From contig JBAWEQ010000259.1 of assembly GCA_049591295.1 (NCBI GenBank), forward strand, positions 62,001-126,000: 64,000 bases of DNA, given 5' to 3'. The notes below the pieces were generated by a model, which saw only the letters and a program-made list of their open reading frames with translations, was not told where the DNA came from and did no database searches. The DNA comes from DTPS01 sp049591295 (GTDB lineage: Bacteria > Acidobacteriota > UBA4820 > DSQY01). The translations under genes and the position numbers were made by a program. Positions within the stretch are counted from its first letter, which is position 1. The number at the start of each line of letters is the position of its first letter. Below, piece after piece: positions 30,633-39,494 of this stretch.

Positions 30633-33287
30633 ATGGTCATTGACGCGGTTCTAGCGAAAGTCTTCGGCACCAAGCACGAACGCGATATCCGCGCGATCCA
30701 GCCCCTCGTCTTTCTCGTGAGCGAATGGGAACCCAAGCTCCGCGCCCTCTCCGATGAGGAGCTCCGGGGCAAAACGGCGGACTTCAAGGCCCGCCTCGAT
30801 CGCATGTTGGGCGAGGGGCGCTCCCAGCAGGAGTCCCTCGACGATCTGCTGCCCGAGGCCTTCGCCGTGGCCCGGGAGGCATCGGCCAGGGCACTCGGAA
30901 TGCGCCCTTTCGACGTCCAGATCATCGGCGGCATCGTCCTCCACCAGGGCAAGATCGCCGAGATGAAGACCGGCGAAGGCAAAACGCTCGTCGCGGTCCT
31001 GCCGGTCTACCTCAACGCGCTCACGGGGCGGGGCGTCCACGTGGTGACCGTGAACGACTACCTGGCACGGCGCGACGCGGACTGGATGGGGCAGGTCTAC
31101 CGGTTTCTGGGCCTGTCGGTGGGTTGCATCCAGCAGGAGATGGACAACACCGAGCGGCAGGTGGCCTACGGGAGCGACATCACCTACGGCCAGAACAACG
31201 AGTTCGGGTTCGACTACCTGCGCGACAACATGAAGTACCGGCTGGAGGACATGGTCCAGAGGGGCCACCACTTCGCCCTCGTGGACGAGGTGGACTCCAT
31301 CCTCATCGACGAGGCGCGCACACCGCTCATCATCTCCGGCCCGTCCGACGAACGCGTGGACAAGTACTACGCCGCGAACAGCATCATCCCCAGCCTTCAG
31401 AAGGAAAAGGACTACACCGTGGACGAGAAGCAGCGGACCGCGGTGCTGACCGAGGAGGGCGTCGCCCGCTGCGAGAAGATGCTGAACGTGGCCAACCTAT
31501 ACGATCCCGTGAACATGGAGATCCTGCACTGCGTGAACCAGGCCCTGGTCGCCCACAAGCTTTACCACCTCGACGTGGAGTACATGGTCAAGGAGGGCGA
31601 GGTCCTCATCGTGGACGAGTTCACCGGGCGCGTCATGCCGGGGCGCCGGTGGAGCGACGGCCTGCACCAGGCCATCGAGGCCAAGGAGAGCGTCAAGATC
31701 CAGCAGGAGAACCAGACGCTGGCCACCATCACCTTCCAGAACTACTTCCGCCTGTACGAGAAGCTGGCGGGCATGACGGGGACGGCCGATACCGAGGCCG
31801 CCGAGTTCGACAAGATCTACAAGCTCGACGTGGTGGTCATCCCCACCAACAGGCCGATGGTGCGCGAGGACCGCGCCGACCTCGTCTACAAGACAGAGCG
31901 GGAGAAGTTCGAGGCGGCCGCCGCGGAGATCGCCGAATGCCACGAGAAGGGCCAGCCCGTGCTCGTGGGGACGGTCTCCATCGAGAAGAGCGAGCGCATG
32001 AGCGCCCTGCTGAAGCGAAAGGGGATCCCGCACGTCGTCCTGAACGCCAAGTTTCACGAGAAGGAGGCGGAGATCGTCTCCCAAGCCGGGCGGAAGGGCT
32101 CCGTCACCATCGCCACCAACATGGCCGGCCGCGGCACCGACATCCTTCTCGGCGGAAACCCCGAGGGCCAGGCGAGGGCCAAGGCCGACCCCGAAGCGCA
32201 GCCCGAAGAGTACGCCAAGCAGCTCACCGCCTTCCGGGATGTGTTCGAACGGGAGCACCAGGAGGTGGTGTCGCGCAACGGGCTGCACATCCTGGGCACG
32301 GAGCGCCACGAATCGAGGCGGATCGACAACCAGCTCCGAGGCCGTTCGGGCCGCCAGGGCGACCCCGGCACCTCGCGCTTCTACGTGTCGCTGGAAGACG
32401 ACCTCATGCGCCTTTTCGGCGGCGACCGGCTCAAGAATATGATGGGGCGGCTGGGGATGGAGGAGGGAGTGCCTATCGAACACCGGTGGGTCTCCAAATC
32501 CATCGAGCGCGCGCAGACCTCCGTCGAGGCCCGGAACTTCGAGATCCGAAAACACCTGCTCGAATACGACGACGTGATGAACAAGCAGCGCGAGGCGGTC
32601 TACTCGCTTCGGAAGAAGATCCTCGCCAAGGAAGGCCTGCGCGATTACCTCTTCGAGACCGCCGAGTCTATCCTGGACTGGCTCCTGGAGCAGTATTTCC
32701 CGATCGAAGGGGAGCCCGACGTCCCGGGGCTTCAGACCCAGGTCCTGCACTACTTCGGGCTGAATCTGGACGATCTCTCGCTCAACCTCGAAGAAACGCC
32801 GCAGCAGGAACTGCGCGACGCCATTTGGAAGGCCGCCTCCGCCAAGTACGAGGCCAAGGAGCAGCGACTGGCCCCCGAGCTCATGCGCGAGTACGAGCGC
32901 ATCGTCATGCTCCAGGTCATCGACAACCAGTGGAAGGATCACCTGCTCTCCATGGACCACCTCAAGGAGGGCATCGGCCTTCGGGCCTACGGCCAGCGCG
33001 ACCCCCTCGTGGAGTACAAACGGGAGGGCTTCGAGATCTTCTCCGCCATGATGGACCGGGTGGAGGACGAGATCGTGCGCTACCTGTTCCTCCTGGAGCC
33101 CGCCATCCAGCAGGAGGAGAAGAAGGTCGTGAGGCGGGAGCAGAGCTACTCCTACTCGGCCCCCGAGAAGGAGGAGAAGAAGCCGGGGAAGACCGTGGTC
33201 CGGAAGGACAAGAAGGTGGGGCGCAACGACCCCTGTCCGTGCGGATCCGGCAAGAAATTCAAGAAGTGCTGCGGCGCCGGCTCTTGA
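30633..33287 (+). CDS. secA: Preprotein translocase ATPase SecA
   Basis: An 884-residue SecA, the motor that drives preproteins through SecYEG. The Walker A is GEGKT at 114-118 after EMKT, Walker B region is LVDEVDSILIDEARTPL, and the preprotein-binding domain and helical-wing region follow. The second nucleotide-binding fold contains NMAGRGTDI and QLRGRSGRQGDPG. The C-terminal zinc motif is complete (RNDPCPCGSGKKFKKCC), which binds SecB and ribosomes in proteobacteria. Length is normal. The three genes that follow are closely spaced and run the same way, though their relation to secretion is not known. Confidence 0.98.
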   Translation: MVIDAVLAKVFGTKHERDIRAIQPLVFLVSEWEPKLRALSDEELRGKTADFKARLDRMLGEGRSQQESLDDLLPEAFAVAREASARALGMRPFDVQIIGGIVLHQGKIAEMKTGEGKTLVAVLPVYLNALTGRGVHVVTVNDYLARRDADWMGQVYRFLGLSVGCIQQEMDNTERQVAYGSDITYGQNNEFGFDYLRDNMKYRLEDMVQRGHHFALVDEVDSILIDEARTPLIISGPSDERVDKYYAANSIIPSLQKEKDYTVDEKQRTAVLTEEGVARCEKMLNVANLYDPVNMEILHCVNQALVAHKLYHLDVEYMVKEGEVLIVDEFTGRVMPGRRWSDGLHQAIEAKESVKIQQENQTLATITFQNYFRLYEKLAGMTGTADTEAAEFDKIYKLDVVVIPTNRPMVREDRADLVYKTEREKFEAAAAEIAECHEKGQPVLVGTVSIEKSERMSALLKRKGIPHVVLNAKFHEKEAEIVSQAGRKGSVTIATNMAGRGTDILLGGNPEGQARAKADPEAQPEEYAKQLTAFRDVFEREHQEVVSRNGLHILGTERHESRRIDNQLRGRSGRQGDPGTSRFYVSLEDDLMRLFGGDRLKNMMGRLGMEEGVPIEHRWVSKSIERAQTSVEARNFEIRKHLLEYDDVMNKQREAVYSLRKKILAKEGLRDYLFETAESILDWLLEQYFPIEGEPDVPGLQTQVLHYFGLNLDDLSLNLEETPQQELRDAIWKAASAKYEAKEQRLAPELMREYERIVMLQVIDNQWKDHLLSMDHLKEGIGLRAYGQRDPLVEYKREGFEIFSAMMDRVEDEIVRYLFLLEPAIQQEEKKVVRREQSYSYSAPEKEEKKPGKTVVRKDKKVGRNDPCPCGSGKKFKKCCGAGS

Positions 33288-33342
33288 CGAGGCGCCCGTT
33301 GCACTGGTAGCCTCGCTTTGTTCTTGTGTTTGAAAGGCGGCC

Positions 33343-34041
33343 ATGACGAAGAAGGGAGTCACCACCCCCCCCTACGTTCCCCGCAAGGGCCTTAGGGCGG
33401 TTCTCGATCATATCCAGGCGCGCCGACCGGGCGATATCCTGACTCGGGAGGAGCTTCACAAGCGCGGGCTCTCCTCCCACTGGACCTACCCGGCCATGGC
33501 GGCCCTCCGCTTTCTGGGCATCCTGGACGAGCAGGACCGGCTGACGGGACTGCACCCAGCCTACAGCCCAGACAACCCGGACCGGCCCGCGCAGGAAGCC
33601 TTGCTCCGGAAGGCCTACGCTGAGTTCTTTCAGAAGGTGCCGCTCCCCGTCTCCGACGCCGAGGTCCTCAAGGAGAGTTTCCGGGATGTGTACCAGCTGA
33701 GCGAACGAGTGAACAATTCGGCCTTCCCCATCTTCCAGACCCTCGCCGAAGAGGCCGGCCTCACGCTCACGCTGGAGAGTCAGGCGCCCCAAAGACCCGA
33801 CGCCGCGCGCGAGACCGGCGGGGCGGAGACCGATGAGACCTACATCAGCGATGAGCATCTCGATACCGTCCTCCGCCAGCAGGCGCCCGGGGACGAGCCG
33901 GTCCGGATCCGCCACACGGGATACCAGATCGTCATCAATCTCCAGGTGACCAAGTACACCACCGAGAAGGACCTCATCAAAATGCTCAGAACCGCCAACC
34001 GGGCCATACACCTCTTGAAGAAGGCCGGGGACCGACATTAG
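33343..34041 (+). CDS. DUF5343-like protein
   Basis: A 232-residue protein that opens with PPYVPRKGLRAVLDHIQ and continues ILTREELHKRGLSSHWTYPAMAALRFLGILDE, the pattern I associate with DUF5343, a winged-helix-like domain seen in many prokaryotes. The C terminus, GYQIVINLQVTKYTTEKDLIKML, looks like a short beta strand and helix of an effector or dimer module. It is not a known transcription factor. It follows secA by 55 bases and precedes two genes that probably share a transcript. Role unknown; regulatory or adaptor function is inference. Confidence 0.75.
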   Translation: MTKKGVTTPPYVPRKGLRAVLDHIQARRPGDILTREELHKRGLSSHWTYPAMAALRFLGILDEQDRLTGLHPAYSPDNPDRPAQEALLRKAYAEFFQKVPLPVSDAEVLKESFRDVYQLSERVNNSAFPIFQTLAEEAGLTLTLESQAPQRPDAARETGGAETDETYISDEHLDTVLRQQAPGDEPVRIRHTGYQIVINLQVTKYTTEKDLIKMLRTANRAIHLLKKAGDRH

Positions 34042-34108
34042 GCGACCGGAAGGCTTGGTGCGCTGGCCCACGCCGGAGACCGGCCAACGGGCCAGCAGGG
34101 AGGCGCCG

Positions 34109-34582
34109 ATGGAGAGAGGCGAGAAGAACTTTCTGGAGCGGCTGGGCGATGCCATCCCAGGGCTCTCAGGTTACCGCGCCAGGGACGACCGGAGGACCAG
34201 CGACAAACGCCTGCGGGAGTACCTTGCCGCCCGCCTGGATCGGGTGGGGGAGCGGCTGCAGGCGATCAAGCTGGAGACCACCAACCGCGGCGACCTTCAG
34301 GGGCTCAACGCCATCGGACTTTTGGACCGGAGGCTCCACGGCATGGCCGACTCCCTCCGCTTCGCGACCTACGGCTACTCCGGACTCTTCGATCAGATGA
34401 AGATCCAGGAGAGCCAGCTCGACGTCTTGTACGCCCACGACATGAAGATCGTGGACGCCGTCGACTCGCTCGAAAAGGCGGCGGGCGACCCGGCGAACGC
34501 GGTGGGAGCCATGACGGCCGCCCTGCAAGGGCTGGACGATCTTCTGGTCGAACGCAAGGCCCTTTGGGACAAACCGGCGTGA
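34109..34582 (+). CDS. Protein of unknown function in the SPFH operon
   Basis: About 157 residues, mostly alpha-helical and charged, with no membrane segment. It starts at ATG 34109, which has GGGAGG at good distance; an upstream start at 34055 has none. Features are an N-terminal amphipathic stretch (FLERLGDAIPGLSGY), a following DDRRTSDKRLREYLAARL helix, and paired helices later (DQMKIQESQLDVLYAHD). The overall pattern is coiled-coil like and resembles proteins that accompany SPFH/PspA systems, but I do not recognise the family. The SPFH gene begins 94 bases later. Function unassigned. Confidence 0.72.
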   Translation: MERGEKNFLERLGDAIPGLSGYRARDDRRTSDKRLREYLAARLDRVGERLQAIKLETTNRGDLQGLNAIGLLDRRLHGMADSLRFATYGYSGLFDQMKIQESQLDVLYAHDMKIVDAVDSLEKAAGDPANAVGAMTAALQGLDDLLVERKALWDKPA

Positions 34583-34676
34583 AGGGTGCGGCGTCGACGG
34601 GATACAGGACATGTCCGGCGTACTCCTCCCGCTTCTCCGGATGCCAGTTTTGGATTTTCTGACGTAGGAGCGTTCC

Positions 34677-35834
34677 ATGGCGCAGACCATTGAGGTGATC
34701 GAGTGGATGGATGATACCGGGCGCGAGATGGTCCACCGTTTCGAGATGGGCGGTGAGATCAAGATGGGCGCCCAGCTCGTCGTGCAGGAGAGCCAGTGGG
34801 GAGTGTTCTTCCGCGATGGGCGGGCGCTGGACGTCTTCCTGGCGGGGCGACACACCCTGACCACGGCCAACATCCCGCTCCTGTCGAAGCTCATCAATAT
34901 CCCCTTCGGAGGCACCTCGCCCTTCCGCGCCGACGTCTACTACGTGGCCCGCAAGGTCTTCACGGACATGAAATGGGGCACCAAGGAGCCGGTCCTCTTC
35001 CGGGACACGGAATTTCAGATGGTGCGACTCCGGGCCTTCGGCAAATTCGCCACCAAGGTCGTCGATCCCCAGCTCTTCCTCAACACCTTCGTGGGGAGCC
35101 AGGGAGTCCAGAACAGCGACGGCGTGGAGTCCTACACCAAGGACATGATCGTGGCCCGCCTGAACGACGTGCTGGGCGAGACGCTCAAGACCGTCCTCGA
35201 CCTGCCCAAGTACTACGACGAACTCTCCGAGGCGCTGAAGGCCAGGGTCCACGAGGACTTCAAGAAGTATGGCCTGGAGCTGGTGGACTTCTTCATCGGC
35301 GCCATCACCCCGCCCGAGGAGGTGCAGAAGGTCATCGACGAGCGCAGCGGTATGGCGGCCGTCGGGAACATGGGCGCCTACATGCAGTTCAAGGCGGCCA
35401 AGGCCATGGAGGAGGCCGCGGCCAACCCGGCGGGCAACGGGGCATCCGCGGGCATGGGCCTGGGCGTGGGCGCCGGCATGGGCATGATGATTCCCGGGAT
35501 GATCGGCCAGGCCATGCAGCAGGCAGGCGCCGCCGCCGCTGGGGCCGGGGCGGGGTCCTCGGCTGGCGCCGCGGGGAACACGGCCGTCATCTGCGGAGCC
35601 TGCGGGAAGCCCAACGCGGCCGGGGCCAAGTTCTGCGATAGTTGCGGCAAACCCATCGCACCGGTGGGCGTCGCCTGTCCGAGCTGCCACGCCATGAATC
35701 CGCAGGGAGCGCGTTTTTGCAACGGCTGCGGCAAGCCGTTGGCCCCTTCCGCCGAGAAATGCCCCGCCTGCGGCGCCGAGAACCTCGCGGGAGCCAAGTT
35801 CTGCAGCGGTTGCGGAAAACCCTTGCAGGGCTGA
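34677..35834 (+). CDS. SPFH-domain protein with three C-terminal zinc ribbons
   Basis: A 385-residue protein. Residues 1-230 form an SPFH/Band 7-like domain (SQWGVFFRDGRALDVFLAGRH, then FGKFATKVVDPQLFL), without an N-terminal membrane helix. A Gly/Ala/Met-rich low-complexity stretch of about 65 residues follows, and three zinc ribbons of the form CxxCGxxN...FCxxCG end the protein (ICGACGKPN, ACPSCHAMN and KCPACGAEN are the first halves). The architecture is that of B. subtilis YdjI, which acts with PspA-like YdjF and YdjGH in membrane-stress response. Here the neighbours are different, and no PspA is in the window. A membrane scaffold role is inference. Confidence 0.88.
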   Translation: MAQTIEVIEWMDDTGREMVHRFEMGGEIKMGAQLVVQESQWGVFFRDGRALDVFLAGRHTLTTANIPLLSKLINIPFGGTSPFRADVYYVARKVFTDMKWGTKEPVLFRDTEFQMVRLRAFGKFATKVVDPQLFLNTFVGSQGVQNSDGVESYTKDMIVARLNDVLGETLKTVLDLPKYYDELSEALKARVHEDFKKYGLELVDFFIGAITPPEEVQKVIDERSGMAAVGNMGAYMQFKAAKAMEEAAANPAGNGASAGMGLGVGAGMGMMIPGMIGQAMQQAGAAAAGAGAGSSAGAAGNTAVICGACGKPNAAGAKFCDSCGKPIAPVGVACPSCHAMNPQGARFCNGCGKPLAPSAEKCPACGAENLAGAKFCSGCGKPLQG

Positions 35835-35862
35835 ACCGCCGTCCCGACAACCAAGTAAAAGA

Positions 35863-35894
35863 GAGGCCTGGCCGGTTAGCACCGGCCAGGCCTC
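35863..35894. terminator. Bidirectional intrinsic terminator
   Basis: GAGGCCTGGCCGGT (35863-35876), loop TAGC, then a perfect complement (35881-35894), with A-rich sequence before and T-rich TTTACTTTT after. It serves the SPFH gene from the left and the triheme cytochrome gene from the right. Confidence 0.9.
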
Positions 35895-35920
35895 TTTACT
35901 TTTACATCCAATGGAAAGGT

Positions 35921-36283
35921 TTACTTGGCCTTGTGCGCGTGGACCTGGGCGAAGAGCGCGTCGGTCATGGCCGGTACGCCGTTCTTGCCGTGGCACTTCT
36001 CGCAGAAGGTCTTCGTCGGCAGGATGAGTCCAGCCTCCTTGGCCTTCGGCAGATCCTTCATGATGTTCGGGTGCCAATAATCGCCCCCGTTTCCGTGGCA
36101 GCCTTCGCAATCCAGCTTGGCCACGGTCGCGTGCTTCGTCTTGACCCAGGAGTTGTACTGGATCGCGTGGCACATTTTGCACCTCTCGGGGCCGACCTTG
36201 GCGTGCTCTCCGTTGGCGAACAGGCCGACGGTCAGCAGCAGGAGGGCTGCCACCAGAAGCAGGAAAACCGGTACTCTCTTCAT
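35921..36283 (-). CDS. Triheme cytochrome c (c554-like)
   Basis: A 120-residue secreted cytochrome. A signal peptide (FLLLVAALLLLTVGLFANG) is followed by three CxxCH heme sites: CKMCH (35-39), CEGCH (59-63) and CEKCH (94-98). Extra histidines such as His27, His51 and His71 could be distal ligands. Small multiheme proteins of this type carry electrons in the periplasm, often to reductases. It is monocistronic and no reductase or cytochrome maturation gene is close. The partner is unknown. Confidence 0.93.
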   Translation of the reverse strand: MKRVPVFLLLVAALLLLTVGLFANGEHAKVGPERCKMCHAIQYNSWVKTKHATVAKLDCEGCHGNGGDYWHPNIMKDLPKAKEAGLILPTKTFCEKCHGKNGVPAMTDALFAQVHAHKAK

Positions 36284-36491
36284 GCAAGGACCCCTTTCTG
36301 AGCGGCTTCGGTGCGTGGGACCACCCGGTCTGCCAACGCCCGGCCAGGAACCTATAATGTATTCCGATTTTCGTCCGCCGCAACCCCCCTCGCGCCTCCG
36401 CCGACTTTCCCAAGTCTTCTGCCCCAGTCCCTGGGAGGCCCGTCGCCTTCATGATCCGGTCCCCCCCCCGGTGCCAGGGGCAGCGGCCGGC

Positions 36492-36520
36492 TTGACAGCC
36501 ACCGGCCTATCCCCTATAGT
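36492..36520 (+). promoter_or_regulatory. Promoter of the initiator tRNA
   Basis: TTGACA (36492-36497) and TATAGT (36515-36520) with a 17-base spacer, ending 11 bases before the mature tRNA. Near-consensus strength suits a stable RNA gene. Confidence 0.85.
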
Positions 36521-36531
36521 GGTCCTCTTGT

Positions 36532-36608
36532 CGCGGGGTGGAGCAGTCCGGTAGCTCGCTGGGCTCATAACCCAGAGGTCGAAGGTTCAAATCCTTCCCC
36601 CGCCACCA
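36532..36608 (+). tRNA. Initiator tRNA-fMet (CAT anticodon)
   Basis: A 77-base tRNA with encoded CCA. Anticodon loop CTCATAA gives CAT. Three consecutive G-C pairs (GGG/CCC) close the anticodon stem and the D stem has A11-U24, both initiator features. The acceptor stem begins CGCGGGG and ends CCCCGCC before ACCA, so position 1 is C and position 72 is C. Initiators normally have a 1-72 mismatch to block EF-Tu and allow formylation, usually C-A. Here it is C-C. Everything else is canonical. Confidence 0.96.
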
Positions 36609-36615
36609 AGGTGCG

Positions 36616-36639
36616 AGGCCCGGCGTCATGGCCGGGCCT
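36616..36639 (+). terminator. Terminator of the tRNA gene
   Basis: AGGCCCGGC (36616-36624), six-base loop, GCCGGGCCT (36631-36639), then TGTCGTTTT. Nine perfect pairs make a good stem; the T run is interrupted. Confidence 0.7.
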
Positions 36640-36661
36640 TGTCGTTTTCCCTCTCCCGCCA

Positions 36662-37303
36662 TCAGTGGAAGAAGTAGCCGAATCCGCCCAGCCCCATCAG
36701 GATGACCCCCAGCATGGCTCTCTCGTTGTGTTCGAGCCACGGGAAGGTGAGCTTCTCGTAGCCGGCGTAGGCCAGGAAGGCCAGGGTGGCCATGGCCAGC
36801 ACCGTGATGACGCTCATCAGCAGCGCCATGATCACGAGGGTGTGCCAGGGCAGCGATCCAGCCGCAAAGAAGATGGGGATGAGGGTCTCACAGGGCGATA
36901 GGGTCATTTCCAAGAAAAGGGCGCCCGCCGCCAGCCGGTCGGTCCGGACCGGGTCGCTGGAGTGGTCGTGAGTGCAGTGCCGATGGCCCTCCCGCCTCCA
37001 CCCCATGACGAAGTAGTAGAGCCCGAAGGCCAGGAGGATCACGGCCGGGAAGGGCGTGTCCATATGGGAGACGTGCCTCTGAAGGTCCTTGCCAAGGGCG
37101 GCCGCCAGGAGCCCCACCAGGGCCGTCGTCGTAACGTGCCCCAGCCCCGAGACGAGCACGAGCTTGAGCATGTGGCGGCGGGTCCATCCCTGGGCGCGAG
37201 CCACGAGCACGAATGAAAGCCAGTGGGTGGGCAGAGAGGCGTGGATGGCTGCCACCGCGAGCACGGCGAGGAACAGGCTGGAGTGCACGGGGTCGAAGCT
37301 CAT
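36662..37303 (-). CDS. NicO/UreH-like membrane transport protein
   Basis: A 213-residue polytopic membrane protein (about six helices). The first helix holds HASLPTHWLSFVLVAR, and a His-rich cytoplasmic loop (GHRHCTHDHSSD) lies in the middle, as in RcnA/NicO-type nickel and cobalt transporters; a late helix holds ETLIPIFFAAGS. The shape fits the NicO/HoxN and sulfite-exporter-like superfamily, but the metal is unknown and the closest subfamily is uncertain. Its start overlaps the mscS stop (ATGA), so it is the last gene of a leftward lipA-moeA-mscS operon. It might export or import a metal. Confidence 0.68.
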   Translation of the reverse strand: MSFDPVHSSLFLAVLAVAAIHASLPTHWLSFVLVARAQGWTRRHMLKLVLVSGLGHVTTTALVGLLAAALGKDLQRHVSHMDTPFPAVILLAFGLYYFVMGWRREGHRHCTHDHSSDPVRTDRLAAGALFLEMTLSPCETLIPIFFAAGSLPWHTLVIMALLMSVITVLAMATLAFLAYAGYEKLTFPWLEHNERAMLGVILMGLGGFGYFFH

Positions 37304-38232
37304 CCACCCTCCTTCAGGCGAGTCCGCAGAAGCTCGGTCGTGGCCTTGTCCAGGCTGAGGGTGCGCTGGGCGAAGGGGATCTCTATGCCGCGGGCGTCGA
37401 ATACCTCCTTGGCCCGCTTCCTCAGGGCGCTTTCGATGGCCCATTGCTGGAGGGGTCCGACCTTCGCCCACATGCGGACGGTGATGGCCGACTCGCCCAG
37501 CGACGTGACTCCCACGATGTCGAAGGGCTCCTTGATGTGGGGCGCAAGGTCCGGCTCCCCCTGCACCAGGCGACCGATCTCCCGCAGCGCCTCGAAGACC
37601 TGGTCGAGGTTCGAGCCGTAGCCGACCCCCACATCCAGCACCGCCCGCGACCACTTGCGAGTCATGTTGGTCACCGAAGCGATCTGGCCGTTCGGAACGA
37701 TGTGCAAATCTCCGTTGGCCGCCCTGATCTGGGTGGTCCGCAGAAAGATGTGCTCGACCACGCCGGAGAAGTCGCCGATCTTCACCACGTCGCCCACCCG
37801 AAACTGGTCCTCCATCACGATGAAGAAGCCTGAGATCAAGTCCCGGACGAGGTACTGGGCTCCGAAGCCCACGGCCACGCCCACGATGCCGAGGCCTGCC
37901 AGCATGGGGCCGATTTCCACGCCGAAGTCGTTCAGGATCATGAGGCCGGCCGTGAAGTAGAGCACCAACCAGCCGGCGCGCCTGAGGATCGCGGTGACGG
38001 TCTCGACCCGGCGCTCAAGCTCTCCCCGGGCAACGGGATCGTCTTCCCGCACGGAGGCTTTCACGCGCTTGAGCAGCAGGCGCCAGGCCCGGTCGAGGAG
38101 GTAGGCGCCCAGGAGGAAGATCGCGGTGTGGAGGAGCCGCACCGACAACCACGGCCCCCAGGCGCTGAACCGCCAGATATCCCATGTCTCCAGCGGCTGG
38201 CTGGGCACGACCTGTGGTGGAGAAACCATCAT
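37300..38232 (-). CDS. Mechanosensitive channel, MscS family
   Basis: A 310-residue MscS-type channel, which opens under membrane tension to release solutes during hypoosmotic shock. The pore helix region is GLGIVGVAVGFGAQYLVRDLISGFFI and the beta domain starts FRVGDVVKIGDFSGVVEHI, as in MscS. Three helices precede the pore. A C-terminal alpha-beta domain of about 110 residues completes it. It starts with two Met codons and its ATG overlaps the moeA stop. Linkage with moeA has no known reason. Confidence 0.94.
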   Translation of the reverse strand: MMVSPPQVVPSQPLETWDIWRFSAWGPWLSVRLLHTAIFLLGAYLLDRAWRLLLKRVKASVREDDPVARGELERRVETVTAILRRAGWLVLYFTAGLMILNDFGVEIGPMLAGLGIVGVAVGFGAQYLVRDLISGFFIVMEDQFRVGDVVKIGDFSGVVEHIFLRTTQIRAANGDLHIVPNGQIASVTNMTRKWSRAVLDVGVGYGSNLDQVFEALREIGRLVQGEPDLAPHIKEPFDIVGVTSLGESAITVRMWAKVGPLQQWAIESALRKRAKEVFDARGIEIPFAQRTLSLDKATTELLRTRLKEGG

Positions 38233-39434
38233 GCTCCCGCCTCCCGTCCGGCGTGCCGAAAGAGGAGGACGCGGAGGGGGCTTCCAGCTTCGAAGACCGC
38301 GCGGCCGGCGGGGAGCTCCACCAGAGCCTCCGCGCCTCGCCAGGCCGGAAGGTCGGCGGATCCCTTATGGGGAAGAAGCTTGACCCCTCCTCCGTCCACC
38401 AGAAAGGCGGGCTCGAACCGAGTTCTACCACCTCCCGATTCGTGGCGCTCCGCCAGGTGCCTCGTCCGCCAGGTCAGCGGAGGAAGGCCCATGCGCTTCC
38501 GAAGCGAGGCTTGCAGAAAGAGCAGGGCACCCACGAAGCTGCTCACGGGGTTGCCCGGCAAGCCCAGCACGACGGTATCCCCGCGGCGCCCGAAATAGAT
38601 CGGTTTCCCGGGCTTCATGGCCACCTTGTGAAAAATCCTCTGGACCCCCGCCCTTTCCAGGAGTTCCGGAACCAGGTCCCGTTCACCCACCGAAACGCCT
38701 CCCGAGAGCACCAGGTGATCGGATTCGAGGCCCCTCCGGATGGCGGCTTCCAGCTCTTTCTCCCCGTCGGGAACGGAGGCCACGCCGTCGAGCCTGCCGC
38801 CCCATGCCTGCCAGAGCGACGCCAGCATGGGGCCGTTGCTGTTCGGAATCTGTCCCGGGCCAGGAGGAGTGCCTGCCTCCACCAGCTCCGAACCCGTGGC
38901 CAGGACGGTGGCGGAGGGGCGTCGGGCAACCGCGGCCCGTTCGATGCCTAGTGCGATCCCCGTCGCCACGTCCAATGCGTCCAGCCTCCTGCCGGGAGAA
39001 AACACCGTTTCGCCGCCGCGCAGGTTCTCGCCCCGACAGCGGACGTTCTCTCCCGGCCGAACCGGCCGGACCAGCTCCACGATGCCACCCGATTCACGGC
39101 AATCCTCCACTGGCACTACCGCATCCGCCCCCGCCGGGATGGGCGCGCCGGTCATCACCTTGATCGCGCCGCCCAATTCCAGTGGTCGCGAGGGGCACTG
39201 GCCCGCCAAGATCGTCGCCGTCACGGGGAGTTTCGAGCCCTCATCGGTGCCCGCAGCCTTGAGCGAGTAGCCGTCCATGGAGGAGCGGTCGAAAGGCGGA
39301 TCGTCCGACAGGGAGAGGGCCGGTTCCAGCAAGACCCTGCCCAGGGCGTCGTGCCAGCTCAACTCTTCGCGTTCCGGCCCTGGAGTATGTTCCCAGAGCA
39401 TTGCCAGGGCCTGCTCCACAGGAAGGTGCCCCAT
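38229..39434 (-). CDS. moeA: Molybdopterin molybdotransferase MoeA
   Basis: About 401 residues. MoeA inserts molybdate into adenylylated molybdopterin in the cytoplasm. Recognisable are PVEQALAMLWEHT at the start, the DRSSMDGYSLKA segment, GAPIPAGADAVVPVED, and GVSVGERDLVPELLE with the conserved GLPGNPVSSFVGALLFLQ near the end. The ATG at 39434 follows GGGAGGAAG; a start at 39461 has no site. A molybdoenzyme must exist in this organism, but none and no other Moco gene is in this window. It is downstream of lipA by 60 bases. Confidence 0.95.
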   Translation of the reverse strand: MGHLPVEQALAMLWEHTPGPEREELSWHDALGRVLLEPALSLSDDPPFDRSSMDGYSLKAAGTDEGSKLPVTATILAGQCPSRPLELGGAIKVMTGAPIPAGADAVVPVEDCRESGGIVELVRPVRPGENVRCRGENLRGGETVFSPGRRLDALDVATGIALGIERAAVARRPSATVLATGSELVEAGTPPGPGQIPNSNGPMLASLWQAWGGRLDGVASVPDGEKELEAAIRRGLESDHLVLSGGVSVGERDLVPELLERAGVQRIFHKVAMKPGKPIYFGRRGDTVVLGLPGNPVSSFVGALLFLQASLRKRMGLPPLTWRTRHLAERHESGGGRTRFEPAFLVDGGGVKLLPHKGSADLPAWRGAEALVELPAGRAVFEAGSPLRVLLFRHAGREAGA

Positions 39435-39494
39435 CCTCTTCCTCCCAGATCGAAGGCTCATTGTAGCAGGGATTGCCCGCGGAGTACTCGACCG

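Noticed and set aside
31497..33365. Open frame of 622 codons on the minus strand
   Set aside because: Fully antisense to secA; no domain, composition of a shadow frame.
36507..36740. Short open frame across the tRNA gene
   Set aside because: It reads through the initiator tRNA and its terminator and has no ribosome site.
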